Source of the DNA: Nocardioides carbamazepini
GTDB lineage: Bacteria > Actinomycetota > Actinomycetes > Propionibacteriales > Nocardioidaceae
Reading direction: 5' to 3'
DNA: 64,000 nt
NCBI RefSeq assembly: GCF_024614185.1
Contig: NZ_JAHTLF010000016.1
Coordinates: forward strand, 806,001 to 870,000
Shown here: piece after piece, positions 8,337 through 18,000 of the stretch
Numbering within the stretch: position 1 is the first letter of the stretch
Layout of the letters: each line of letters opens with the position of its first letter
Translations under genes and position numbers: made by a program
Notes under the pieces: model-generated
The model's input: the letters and a program-made list of their open reading frames with translations, nothing else
Databases searched by the model: none
What the model was told of the DNA's origin: nothing

Positions 8337-9077
8337 ATGTCAGAGACCGCCCTCGAGGTCCAGGACCTCACCCGCACCTACGGCGCCGGCGACAACGCCG
8401 TCACCGCGCTCGCAGGCGTCGACCTCGCCTTCCGCCGCGGCAGCTTCACCGCCGTGATGGGGCCGTCCGGCTCCGGGAAGTCGACCTTCCTGTCCTGCGC
8501 CGCCGGCCTGGACCGGCCGACCGGCGGCCGGGTCCTCGTCGGCGGCACCGACGTCACGGACTGGGACGAGGAGCGGCGCACCCGCCTACGCCGTGAGCGG
8601 ATCGGCTTCGTCTTCCAGGGCTTCCACCTGCTGCCGTACCTCTCCGCCGCCCAGAACGTCGCCCTCCCCAGTCGCCTCGCCGGCAAGCGGCCGGACCGGG
8701 AGCGGGTGCGCCACCTGCTCGACCGGGTCGGTCTCGCCGACCGGGCGCACCACCTGCCCGGCAGCCTGTCCGGCGGTCAGCAGCAGCGGGTCGCGATCGC
8801 CCGGGCGCTGCTGAGCGCACCCGACGTGCTGCTCGCCGACGAGCCGACCGGAGCCCTCGACTCCACGACGGCCCGGCAGGTGCTCGGCCTGCTGCGCGGC
8901 AGCGTCGTCGACCTCGGCCAGACCGTGGTGATGGTGACCCACGACCCCGTCGCCGCGTCGTACGCCGGCGAGGTGGTCTTCCTCGTCGACGGCCGGGTCG
9001 CGGGCCGGATGGCCCACCCCACCGCCGATGCCGTCGCCGGCCAGATGGCCCACCTCGATGAGCTGGTGTCGGCATGA
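8337..9077 (+). CDS. ABC exporter ATP-binding protein (MacB/LolD type)
   Basis: Cytoplasmic ATPase, 246 aa, of the class pairing with FtsX-like permeases. Walker A GPSGSGKS at residues 42-49, the Q-loop in FVFQGFHLLPYLSAAQNV, signature LSGGQQQRVAIARAL, Walker B VLLADEPTGALD, and H-loop VMVTHD. Start ATG at 8337 after CAGGAGCAGCC. The stop overlaps the permease start (ATGA). In actinobacteria, such pairs next to a NarL-type two-component system commonly export antimicrobial peptides, antibiotics or lipids, or sense envelope stress; which applies here is unknown. Confidence 0.93.
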   Translation: MSETALEVQDLTRTYGAGDNAVTALAGVDLAFRRGSFTAVMGPSGSGKSTFLSCAAGLDRPTGGRVLVGGTDVTDWDEERRTRLRRERIGFVFQGFHLLPYLSAAQNVALPSRLAGKRPDRERVRHLLDRVGLADRAHHLPGSLSGGQQQRVAIARALLSAPDVLLADEPTGALDSTTARQVLGLLRGSVVDLGQTVVMVTHDPVAASYAGEVVFLVDGRVAGRMAHPTADAVAGQMAHLDELVSA

Positions 9078-10408
9078 ACGCCGCGATGAACGGCCTGGCC
9101 CTGCGCAGCCTGCGGCACCGCCCGCGCGCCGCGATCGCCACCTTCCTCGCCGTCCTGCTCGGCACCCTGCTGATCGGGTCCTTCGCCACCTTGGCCGAGT
9201 CGTCGTCCGGTGCGCCCGCGCCGGACGACGGGACCCTGGTCATCCTCGGCGCCGTCGTCGGTGGCTGGGGGGCGCTCATCGTGCTCTTCTCCGTCGCGTC
9301 GACGGTCGGCATCACCACCACCCAGCGGGCGGCCGAGATCGGCCTGCTGCGCACCATCGGCGCCACACCCCGCCAGGCCCGACGCCTGATCGCCCGCGAG
9401 ACCGGCGCGATCGCGCTCGCCGCCGCCGTGATCGGCGCGCTCGCCGCCTCGGTCGGCGGACGGCTGCTCTTCGACCTCATCCGGTCGGGCGGACTCGTCT
9501 CCGACGGCACGCGGTACGACGCCGGCCCGGCGTCGGTCGCCGGCGCGGCGGTCCTCGTGCTGGCCGCCGCCGCGATCGCCGCCGCGGTCGCCGCGCGGCG
9601 CGCCACGCGCGGTCCGGCCGGTGTCCTGGTCCGCGAGAGCGGCGGCGAGCAGGGCCGGATGCGCTGGTGGCGGGTGGCGATCGCCCTGCTGCTGGTCGGC
9701 TACGGCATCGCGATGGCCGTCGTCACCGTCGCGGTGACCGCCCATGCCGACGACCCCTACGCCGCGATGTCCACGAGCGGCTCCAGCTCGATCCTGGTCG
9801 GCCTCGGCCTGGCCGTGCTCGCGCCCGTCCTGCTGCGGTGGGGGGCCGGCCCGGTCCGGCTGCTGGCCGGCACGTCGGCGACGGCCCATCTGGCGTCGTA
9901 CAACACCGTGCGGCGGGCGCACCTGCTCGCCGGGGTCCTCGCTCCCGTCGTCGTGCTCACCTCGGCCGCGGTCGGCACCCTCGTGCTCGTCGACATCGAC
10001 GCCCGCACGCTGCCCGCGGGGACGCCGGACAGCGACACCATCGCCCTGCTGAACAATGTCGTCGTGGGGATGCTCTCGCTGTTCGCGGCGATCATGGTCG
10101 TCAACGCGTTCGTCGCCACCGTCGCCCACCGGCGCGAGGAGCTGCTCCGGCTCCGGCTGCTCGGCGCCACGTCCCGGCAGGTGCGTGGATCGGTGGTGGC
10201 GGAGGCCGGCATCGTCGCCGCGATCGGCGTGGTGCTGGGAACCCTGGCCGCGGCCACCACCGTCGTCCCGTTCGCCGTCGCGCGCGACGAGGGCATGGTT
10301 CCCGACGGCGGCCTGTGGCTGGTGCCCGCGGTGGCCGCCGCGGTCGTCGTGCTGACCCTCGGCTCGGCGCGCGGCGCGGTGCGCAGCGCCGCACCGGAGC
10401 CGGTGTGA
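9074..10408 (+). CDS. FtsX-like permease of ABC exporter
   Basis: Membrane protein of 444 aa with two FtsX-type permease modules. The first has helices around residues 15-38, 58-80 and 110-135 plus the cytoplasmic AAEIGLLRTIGATPRQARRLI coupling region; the second repeats it later as HRREELLRLRLLGATSRQVRGSVV. A central pair of hydrophobic segments (about 195-215 and 240-260) separates the modules. There is no large MacB-type periplasmic domain. It is coupled to the ATPase by ATGA and to the downstream kinase by a one-base overlap (TGATG), indicating one operon. Confidence 0.9.
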   Translation: MNAAMNGLALRSLRHRPRAAIATFLAVLLGTLLIGSFATLAESSSGAPAPDDGTLVILGAVVGGWGALIVLFSVASTVGITTTQRAAEIGLLRTIGATPRQARRLIARETGAIALAAAVIGALAASVGGRLLFDLIRSGGLVSDGTRYDAGPASVAGAAVLVLAAAAIAAAVAARRATRGPAGVLVRESGGEQGRMRWWRVAIALLLVGYGIAMAVVTVAVTAHADDPYAAMSTSGSSSILVGLGLAVLAPVLLRWGAGPVRLLAGTSATAHLASYNTVRRAHLLAGVLAPVVVLTSAAVGTLVLVDIDARTLPAGTPDSDTIALLNNVVVGMLSLFAAIMVVNAFVATVAHRREELLRLRLLGATSRQVRGSVVAEAGIVAAIGVVLGTLAAATTVVPFAVARDEGMVPDGGLWLVPAVAAAVVVLTLGSARGAVRSAAPEPV

Positions 10409-11652
10409 TGACAGACTCGGCCACGATGGACGTGCTGGCGCCGCTGCGGCCGCTCCGGCCGAGCCCGGTGACCGCCGCCGGGCTCGGGGAGCGGTTGCGG
10501 CTGACCCTGCTCTCGGCCGGGTACGCCGTCTCGTTCCTGCCGTCCCTCGCGCTGGTCATCCTCACGCTGCTATGCATCCCGCTCGGGCTGGTCGGCGTCG
10601 GTTTCGTGCTCGCGTTCGCGACCGTGCCCGCGACGGCGATGCTCACGGCCGCGCACCGGCAGGTCAGCGGCCGGCTGCTGGGGGAGCCGATCCCGGCCCG
10701 GTACGCACCGACCGGCGGCACCCTCGCCGTGACCTGGCCGGTCCGCTGGCTGCGCGACCCGGCCCGCTGGCGGGACTTCGGCTTCCTCTGCTTCTCCGCG
10801 ACCGGCGGGTTCGTGATGTCACTGCTGCCCGTGGCGCTGCTGACCACGCCGCTCACCTGGCTGATCCTGGCGTTCACCGCGGGGGAGTGGGTGTGGCTCC
10901 TGCTGCTCCTGCTCAGCGGCCCGATGCTGCTCGTCTGGTGGTTCGTGACGGAGCCGCTCGTGGCCGCCCGGGCCCGCGCCGAGCGCGGGATCCTCGGCCA
11001 CGACCGGGTCACGGAGCTCGCCGAGCGGGTCGAGCGGGTCGAGGAGTCCCGCGCCGAGACGCTGGACCACTCCGCCGCCGAGGTGCGCCGCATCGAGCGC
11101 GACCTCCACGACGGCGCGCAGGCCCGGATCGCCTCGGTCGGCATGAGCGTCGGTCTGGCCGAGAAGCTGCTCCAGACCGACCCCGAGGGCGCGGCGGCCC
11201 TGCTGCGCGAGGCACGTGAGACCACCATGGACGCCCTCGACGACCTGCGCTCCGTGGTCCGCGGCATCCACCCGCCCGTGCTCGCGGACCGCGGCCTGGC
11301 CGGCGCGATCGAGGCCCTGGCGATCGCGCTGCCCGTCCCGGTGGCGGTCGCGGTCGACGTGCCCCGGCTCCCCGCCCCCGTCGAGTCCGCCGCGTACTTC
11401 GCGGTCGCCGAGTGCCTCGCCAACACGATGAAGCACGCCGCGGCGAACCGGGCGTGGGTGAGCGGGACGTACGCCGAGCAGCGGCTCCGCCTCGTCGTCG
11501 GCGACGACGGGCGCGGTGGCGCCGACCCCGACGGATCCGGGCTGGCCGGCGTCGCGCGCCGGCTCGCCGCCTTCGACGGCGCCCTCGCGATCGACAGTCC
11601 AGCTGGTGGGCCGACCACGGTCCGGATGGAGGTGCCGTGCCCGCCGGCGTGA
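10408..11652 (+). CDS. Sensor histidine kinase (NarL/DesK type)
   Basis: Membrane sensor kinase of 414 aa. The N-terminal half has a sensor domain of about four to five helices (clusters at residues 30-75 and 130-190). The HisKA_3 phosphoacceptor is His234 in RDLHDGAQAR, and the GHKL ATPase has the N-box AECLANTMKHA and G1 box DDGRGGADPDGSGLAGV. The last residues overlap the response-regulator gene. It probably senses a membrane or envelope signal through its own helices, because there is no extracellular domain. The adjacent ABC exporter is the likely regulatory target. Confidence 0.92.
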   Translation: MTDSATMDVLAPLRPLRPSPVTAAGLGERLRLTLLSAGYAVSFLPSLALVILTLLCIPLGLVGVGFVLAFATVPATAMLTAAHRQVSGRLLGEPIPARYAPTGGTLAVTWPVRWLRDPARWRDFGFLCFSATGGFVMSLLPVALLTTPLTWLILAFTAGEWVWLLLLLLSGPMLLVWWFVTEPLVAARARAERGILGHDRVTELAERVERVEESRAETLDHSAAEVRRIERDLHDGAQARIASVGMSVGLAEKLLQTDPEGAAALLREARETTMDALDDLRSVVRGIHPPVLADRGLAGAIEALAIALPVPVAVAVDVPRLPAPVESAAYFAVAECLANTMKHAAANRAWVSGTYAEQRLRLVVGDDGRGGADPDGSGLAGVARRLAAFDGALAIDSPAGGPTTVRMEVPCPPA

Positions 11653-12299
11653 CCACCCTGAGAGCGGTGCTCGCCGAGGACCAGGCGCTGCTGCGCGTGG
11701 GCCTCACCCGGATCCTCGAGTCCGGTGGCGTCGAGGTCGTCGAGGCGGTCGACAACGCGCCCTCGCTGGCCCGGGCGCTGACCCGCGACGACATCGACAT
11801 CGCGGTGGTCGACGTACGCCTCCCGCCGACGCACACCACCGAGGGCCTGGAGGCCGCGACCACGGCCCGGGCAGCGCGGCGTGCCTTCCCCGTGCTGGTG
11901 CTCAGCCAGTGGGTCGAGCCGCTCTACGCCCGGGACCTGCTGGCCGGCGGGGAGGGCGCGATCGGGTACCTCCTCAAGGACCGGGTCGCCGACGTCGACG
12001 GCTTCCTCGCCGCCGTGCGCCAGGTCGCCGGCGGCGGCACCGTGCTGGACCCGGAGGTGGTCGCGGCGCTGGTCAGCGCCCGCAGCCGGCCGCTCGACCG
12101 GCTCACCGACCGGGAGCAGGAGGTGATGACGCTGATCGCCGAGGGCCGGTCCAACGCCGCGATCGCCGCCCGCCTGGTCGTCACCGAGAAGGCCGTCGGC
12201 AAGCACATCAACAGCATCTTCACCAAGCTCGACCTGCCGCAGGCGGCCGACGACAACCGGCGGGTGCTGGCGGTGCTCGCCTGGCTCGACGGTCGCTGA
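11637..12299 (+). CDS. LuxR-family (NarL-type) response regulator
   Basis: Two-component response regulator of about 220 aa. The receiver domain has phospho-acceptor Asp59 (AVVDVRLPP) and an acidic ED near the N-terminus; a C-terminal LuxR helix-turn-helix runs from LTDREQEVMTLIAEGRSN to GKHINSIFTKL. I chose GTG at 11637 because GGAGG sits four bases upstream; GTG at 11649, overlapping the kinase stop, is the alternative. Cognate partner of the preceding kinase. Likely DNA target is the palindrome region upstream of the operon (inference). Confidence 0.9.
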   Translation: MPAGVTTLRAVLAEDQALLRVGLTRILESGGVEVVEAVDNAPSLARALTRDDIDIAVVDVRLPPTHTTEGLEAATTARAARRAFPVLVLSQWVEPLYARDLLAGGEGAIGYLLKDRVADVDGFLAAVRQVAGGGTVLDPEVVAALVSARSRPLDRLTDREQEVMTLIAEGRSNAAIAARLVVTEKAVGKHINSIFTKLDLPQAADDNRRVLAVLAWLDGR

Positions 12300-12310
12300 C
12301 CGACGCCCTC

Positions 12311-12326
12311 TAGGGTGGCTGACGTG
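12311..12326 (+). promoter_or_regulatory. -10 box for probable leaderless glmU transcript
   Basis: TAGGGT at 12311-12316 is followed after seven bases by GTG at 12324, the spacing expected when transcription starts at the start codon itself. An alternative GTG at 12315 lies inside the -10 box and is therefore less likely to be the true start. Confidence 0.55.
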
Positions 12327-13829
12327 ACCGAGCACGTGACCGAGCAGCTGACCGTCATCGTCCTCGCCGCCGGCGGCGGCACCCGCATGAGGTCGAAGAC
12401 CCCGAAGGTGCTGCACCGGATCGGCGGACGCAGCATGATCGGCCACGTCCTGGCCGCCGTCGGCGCGCTCGAGCCGACCCGGGTGGTCACCGTCGTCGGC
12501 CACCAGCGCGAGCTGGTCGGCCCCCACGTCAACGGGCTGCACCCGGACACCGTGCTGGCCGTGCAGGAGGAGCAGCTCGGCACCGGGCACGCCGTACGGG
12601 TCGCCCTGGAGGCGCTCGCCGACGCGCCGCGGGAGGGCACGGTCCTGGTCGCGTACGGCGACACCCCGCTCCTGGAGGGTGCCACGCTCCGCGCGTTCAC
12701 GGCGTCGCACCGGCGCGCCGGCGCCGCGGTCAGCATCCTGAGCGGGATCGTCGCCGACCCGTTCGGGTACGGCCGTGTCGTCCGCGACGGCACCGGCGTC
12801 GTGCAGGCGATCGTCGAGGAGAAGGACGCCTCCGACGCCGAGCGCCTGATCACCGAGATCAACTCCGGCATCCTCGCGTTCGACGCCGCCTTCCTCGCCG
12901 AGACCATCGGGCGGATCGGCAACGACAACGCCAAGGGCGAGTACTACCTCACCGACGCCGTCGGGCTGGCCCGCGCCGCCGGGCGGGTCGTCACCGCCCA
13001 CCCCGTCGAGGACGCGCTGCAGACCGAGGGCGCCAACGACCGGGTCCAGCTGGCCGACCTCGGCCGGGAGCTCAACCGCCGCATCGTCACCCGCTGGATG
13101 CGCGAGGGTGTCACCGTGATGGATCCGGCGACGACCTGGATCGACGCCGAGGTCGAGCTGGCGCCCGACGTCACCGTCCTCCCCGGCACCCAGCTGCTCG
13201 GCGCGACCGTCGTCGCCGAGGACGCGGTGGTCGGCCCGGACACCACGCTCGAGGACTGCGAGATCGGCGCCGGCGCCCGCGTCGTACGCACCCACGGCCA
13301 GCTCGCCGTGATCGGGGCCGGGGCGACGGTCGGACCGTTCGCGTACCTCCGGCCCGGCACGCTGCTGGGGGCCGGCGGCAAGATCGGCACCTTCGTCGAG
13401 ACCAAGAACGCGCAGATCGGCGATGGCGCCAAGGTCCCGCACCTGTCCTACGTCGGCGACGCCGAGATCGGCGAGGGCAGCAACATCGGCGCCGGCACGA
13501 TCTTCGCCAACTACGACGGCGTCGCCAAGCACCGAACGACCGTCGGGAGGCACGCGAAGACCGGCTCCAACAACACCTTCGTCGCGCCCGTCGTGATCGG
13601 CGACGGCGCCTCGACGGGCGGCGGGACCGTCGTCCGCCGCAACGTGCCGCCGGGCGCCCTCGCGGTCAGCACCTCGCCCCAGCGCAACCTCGAGGGCTGG
13701 GTCGTCTCGCGGCGCGCGGGCACCGCCCAGGCGGAGGCGGCGGAGGCCGCTACGGCGGACGCCGCGGGTGAACGGTCCGAAAACGGACCCGGACTTGGGG
13801 GCGACGCGGGGGAGCGGGCAGAATCCTAG
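12324..13829 (+). CDS. glmU: Bifunctional UDP-GlcNAc pyrophosphorylase / GlcN-1-P acetyltransferase
   Basis: Makes UDP-N-acetylglucosamine for peptidoglycan: acetylates glucosamine-1-phosphate and then transfers UMP. About 501 aa, normal for actinobacteria. The N-terminal nucleotidyltransferase domain shows LAAGGGTRMRS, the lysine in KTPKVLH, QLGTGHAV and YGDTPLL. The C-terminal left-handed beta-helix has hexapeptide repeats and the acetyltransferase residues in VEIKN-like FVETKNAQIGDG, SYVGDAEIG and FANYDG. The tail after residue 460 is Ala/Glu-rich. Start taken as the GTG at 12324 on promoter spacing. prs follows after 34 bp, the common actinobacterial order. Confidence 0.95.
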   Translation: MTEHVTEQLTVIVLAAGGGTRMRSKTPKVLHRIGGRSMIGHVLAAVGALEPTRVVTVVGHQRELVGPHVNGLHPDTVLAVQEEQLGTGHAVRVALEALADAPREGTVLVAYGDTPLLEGATLRAFTASHRRAGAAVSILSGIVADPFGYGRVVRDGTGVVQAIVEEKDASDAERLITEINSGILAFDAAFLAETIGRIGNDNAKGEYYLTDAVGLARAAGRVVTAHPVEDALQTEGANDRVQLADLGRELNRRIVTRWMREGVTVMDPATTWIDAEVELAPDVTVLPGTQLLGATVVAEDAVVGPDTTLEDCEIGAGARVVRTHGQLAVIGAGATVGPFAYLRPGTLLGAGGKIGTFVETKNAQIGDGAKVPHLSYVGDAEIGEGSNIGAGTIFANYDGVAKHRTTVGRHAKTGSNNTFVAPVVIGDGASTGGGTVVRRNVPPGALAVSTSPQRNLEGWVVSRRAGTAQAEAAEAATADAAGERSENGPGLGGDAGERAES

Positions 13830-13863
13830 GTACCACCAGCGGCGACCAGGGGGAGTCACAGAC

Positions 13864-14844
13864 GTGAGCGGTCTGAAGCGGACGACCGAGAAGAACCTGA
13901 TGGTCTTCTCCGGACGGGCACACCCCGAGCTGGCCGACGAGGTCGCCCAGATCCTCGACCAGGAGCTGGTGCCGACCTCGGCGTACGAGTTCGCCAACGG
14001 CGAGATCTACATCCGCTACGAGGAGTCGGTGCGCGGCTGCGACGCCTTCGTGCTGCAGAGCCACACCACTCCGATCAACGAGTGGATCATGGAGCACCTG
14101 ATCATGGTCGACGCGCTCAAGCGCGCCTCGGCCAAGCGGATCACCGTGGTCATGCCGTTCTGGGGCTACTCGCGCCAGGACAAGAAGCACCGCGGCCGCG
14201 AGCCGATCTCGGCCCGCCTCCTGGCCGACCTGTTCAAGACCGCGGGCGCCGACCGGATCATCACCGTCGACCTGCACGCCGACCAGCTCCAGGGCTTCTT
14301 CGACGGCCCGGTCGACCACCTGATGGCGCTGCCGATCCTCACCGACTACATCAAGGAGAAGTACGGCGACCAGGAGCTCGCCGTCGTCTCCCCCGATGCC
14401 GGCCGGATCAAGGTGGCCGAGCGCTGGGCGGCCCGCCTCGGCGGCGTACCGCTGGCGTTCATCCACAAGACCCGCCGCACCGACGTCGCCAACGAGGTCG
14501 TCGCCAACCGGGTCGTCGGTGACGTCAAGGGCCGCATGTGCGTGCTGACCGACGACATGATCGACACCGGCGGCACGATCGTGAAGGCCGCCGAGGCGCT
14601 CATGGCCGACGGCGCGGCCGGCGTCATCATCGCCGCCACCCACGCGATCCTCTCCGACCCCGCGGTCGACCGGCTCAAGAACTGCTCGGCCACCGAGATC
14701 GTCATCACCAACACCCTGCCGGTGCCGTCGGAGAAGCAGTTCGACAAGCTCACCACGCTGTCGATCGCGCCGCTCGTCGCCCGGGCCATCCGCGAGGTCT
14801 TCGAGGACGGCTCCGTCACCTCGATGTTCGACGGCCACGCGTAG
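13864..14844 (+). CDS. prs: Ribose-phosphate pyrophosphokinase
   Basis: Forms PRPP from ribose-5-phosphate and ATP, supplying nucleotide, histidine and tryptophan synthesis. 326 aa, the usual length. Visible motifs are SGRAHPELA near residue 17, the metal/ATP-binding DLHADQLQGFF, the flexible-loop KTRRT and the PRPP-binding VLTDDMIDTGGT. The GTG at 13864 has a strong AGGGGGAG ribosome-binding site at 13847-13854. Downstream of glmU, and closed by a strong hairpin. In many actinobacteria rplY and pth follow soon after; here 12.4 kb of other genes intervene. Confidence 0.96.
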   Translation: MSGLKRTTEKNLMVFSGRAHPELADEVAQILDQELVPTSAYEFANGEIYIRYEESVRGCDAFVLQSHTTPINEWIMEHLIMVDALKRASAKRITVVMPFWGYSRQDKKHRGREPISARLLADLFKTAGADRIITVDLHADQLQGFFDGPVDHLMALPILTDYIKEKYGDQELAVVSPDAGRIKVAERWAARLGGVPLAFIHKTRRTDVANEVVANRVVGDVKGRMCVLTDDMIDTGGTIVKAAEALMADGAAGVIIAATHAILSDPAVDRLKNCSATEIVITNTLPVPSEKQFDKLTTLSIAPLVARAIREVFEDGSVTSMFDGHA

Positions 14845-14850
14845 TTAACG

Positions 14851-14898
14851 GCGTTCGCAAATTGCTGCGGTTTGGGACCAAACCGCAGCAATACGCCG
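14851..14898 (+). terminator. Terminator hairpin after prs
   Basis: A perfect 15-bp inverted repeat, ATTGCTGCGGTTTGG (14861-14875) and its complement (14878-14892), with only two bases between, begins 17 bp after the prs stop. Flanking ACGGCGT/ACGCCGT bases can extend the stem. No U-tract follows, as is usual in actinobacteria. The rest of the 220-bp gap up to 15065 shows no further gene. Confidence 0.75.
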
Positions 14899-15065
14899 TA
14901 CGAGCATGCGGTCTGTGCCCAATCGGTGCGTGATCGCGGCGACTCCGCGCGGCACGGAACGCTCTCAGTTCGACCGCTGCAGGACACTCCGTGGCCGGGT
15001 CTTGGAGACCCTTCGTTCATCTGACTCCGATGGTCTTCGCTGGTTCACGCAACCACGGAGGATCG

Positions 15066-18000
15066 ATGAGTGTCACAGTGGGCCGCACGGCCCGTCGCGG
15101 ACTGGTGGGTACGACGGCCGGAGCACTGCTGCTCGGCACGCTCGGAGTGGTGGCAGGGGCGAGCGCGACGGCGGCGTCGCCCGACGGCGACCGGGCGACG
15201 TACCTCGGCAAGAGCCTCTACACCGGTGAGTTCCACTCGCACACCTCGGTCAGCGACGGCGTGAAGATGCCGGTCGACGCGTTCGACCACGTGCACTCCG
15301 AGACGGAGGCCGACTTCTTCACCGTCTCCGAGCACGACGTCATGTGGGACCTGCGCAACGGCGACGACTTCGTCGACGACTGGCGTGACGCCGACTCGCA
15401 GGAGTGGCGCCAGGTGCACGAGGACGCGTTCGCCTTCAACGACGCGCAGGACGACCTCGTCGCGGTGCCCTCGATCGAGAACACGTGGTACGACGGCACG
15501 GGCCACATCAACGTCTTCAACGCCGACTGGAAGGCGACGGCCCGGGCCACGGAGAAGGGCAGCGTCGACGGCTTCGGCAATGCGTTCGGCACCGGCGACA
15601 TGAAGTACGACATGTACACCTTCTTCGCCCGGATCAAGCAGGATCCCGACGCGATCGGGCAGTTCAACCATCCCAGCGCCCACGGCAAGGGCCACTTCTT
15701 CGGCTTCAACGGCCTCGACCCCGCCGTCGACGAGTCGATGGAGCTGATCGAGGTGAAGAGCCCGGCGCAGCTCGACGAGTACATCGGTGCGCTGGACACG
15801 GGCTGGCACATCGGTCCGGTCTGGAACGGCGACGAGCACTCGGCCACCTGGGTCAGCGGCAACCAGGCGATCAGCGGCGTGTGGGCGCGCGAGCACTCGC
15901 TCGAGGGCCTCTACGGGGCGATGCGGGACCGCAGCACCTACAGCAGCCAGGACGGCAACCTCGAGCTCGCCTTCGGCGGCAACGAGGAGCTGATGGGCTC
16001 GATCCTTCCCGCAGACACGACGACGGTGAGCTTCGACGTGCGGCTCGAGGACCCCGACGAGCGCGACGCGTTCACCAAGGTCGAGCTGGTCACCAACGGC
16101 GGTGCCGTCGCCCACGACTTCCCCGGCATCGCGGGCCGCACGCTGACCCTCGAGCACGAGCAGGCCGTCGCCGAGGGCGACTGGTACTTCGTGCGCGCCA
16201 CCCAGGCCGACGGCCACGTCGTCGTCTCCGCGCCGATCTGGGTCGGCGAGACGACCCGCGGTGCCAACTACGCGCCCGAGATCAGCGTCGCCGACGGCTT
16301 CGCGAGCACGGCGGCGTACGGCGCGACGATCGAGCTGCCGCAGGTCACCGCGACCGACGACTCGGGTCTCGACCCCACCGTGACCTTCGAGGTGTACGAC
16401 GCGGCCGGCGTCGTCGACGTCACCGACGGCGCGTTCCGTGTGCGCGGCTACGACGACCACTTCGTCGTCGTGAAGGCCGAGGACGGTCAGGGCAACATCG
16501 GCTCCGAGCTGCTGCGCATCGTGGTCGACCAGGACACCCTCGACCCGGACGGCGTCTTCCAGTACTTCGGCAGCACTGCGGTGGTCACCGAGCAGCCCGG
16601 CGGTGCCGGGATCGCCGTGTCCACCGACCGTTCCATCGACAAGGTGTACGCGCAGGTCCTCCCGGCCGGCCGCGACGACTGGTCGAGCGCCGAGGTGCTC
16701 ACCTCGACCAACGACCGGGCGTACGAGGTCAACACGATCGGCAACGACGAGCCGGGCTACCAGCACTCGATCACCGGCCAGACGCTGCGCAGCCACGAGT
16801 TCGACCTCACCGAGCTGACCGACGGCGAGCGCTACCAGTACCGGTTCGGGGTGGCGGTCGGCGGCGCAGCCCCGGCACCGGCCGCGGCCGCCGCCTGGAC
16901 CGAGGTCCGCGGGGCGTTCGTCGCGGGCGGCGCCGGCAACGAGCCGATCTACGCGATCGGTGACCTGCAGGCGACCAGCCACGACGCCGGCGACCTCGGC
17001 ATGCTGCGCGACGTCCTGGCCACCCTCCAGGAGAAGACGCCCGGCGGCCGGACGCTGCTGCAGACCGGCGACCTGGTCGACAACGGCGGTCGCGGGCAGT
17101 ACTGGGAGGAGGCCTTCGAGCACGTCTTCGACGGCCTCGACGTCCAGTACGCGCCGGTGGCCGGCAACCACGAGACCTACGGGGACCTGGACTACAACGC
17201 GCACTCCGAGGAGCGCACGGCGATCTTCGGCAACATGTTCGACACGCCGAAGAACGGTGCCATCGGCGAGTCCAACTACTCCTTCAACCGCGGCGACGTG
17301 CACATCGCGGTGCTCAACTCGGTGCACGACATGGACAAGCAGCTCGACTGGCTCGCCAAGGACATCCGCGCCTCGGACCGGAAGTGGAATGTCGTCACCG
17401 GCCACTACTCCTACTACGGCGGCTCGCACGGCGACGACGGCCCGCTGGCAGCCGACCGGCCGAAGCTGACCGCGGCGTTCGAGAAGCTCGGCGTCGACCT
17501 CTACATCGGCGGCCACGACCACATCTACAAGCGCTCCACCATCTACGACGGACGCCTCGCGGCGACGCCCGCGGAGGAGGCGCTCGGCACGACCTTCGTC
17601 ACGCTCGGCTCGGCCGGGCCGAAGTTCTACGACAACGTCGTGCACTGGTGGGACGACGTGGTCTTCGACGAGAACGCCCAGCTGGGAACGGTGCTCGAGG
17701 TCACCGACGCCGGGCTGGAGCTGACGACGTACACGGTGGACGGCCGCGAGGTCGACACCTACACCGTCACGAAGCCCACCGACCACTGGCGGATCACCTC
17801 CACCGACGTGGTGGACCGCCGGCTCGAGGGCGTCGGCGTGATCAGCACCGAGGGCGCGCCGTCGTCGACGACGCTGGTCGCCGCGACGTACGACAGCACC
17901 GGGCGGGAGCTGCGTGACCTCCGCACCGTCGACGTCGCGCTCGACCACCAGGGCTCGGAGCAGTTCGCCACCTTCGGCACCCCGCTGCCGGTGAACCCGA

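Noticed and set aside
10101..13997. A 1298-codon antisense frame across the kinase, regulator and glmU
   Set aside because: Low-complexity Arg/Ser/Asp composition and complete overlap with well-supported genes.
15015..15049. Possible PhoP (PHO) boxes GTTCATC and GTTCACG upstream of the giant phosphoesterase
   Set aside because: The two are 28 bp apart, not a multiple of the 11-bp PHO-unit period, and intermediate units do not match.
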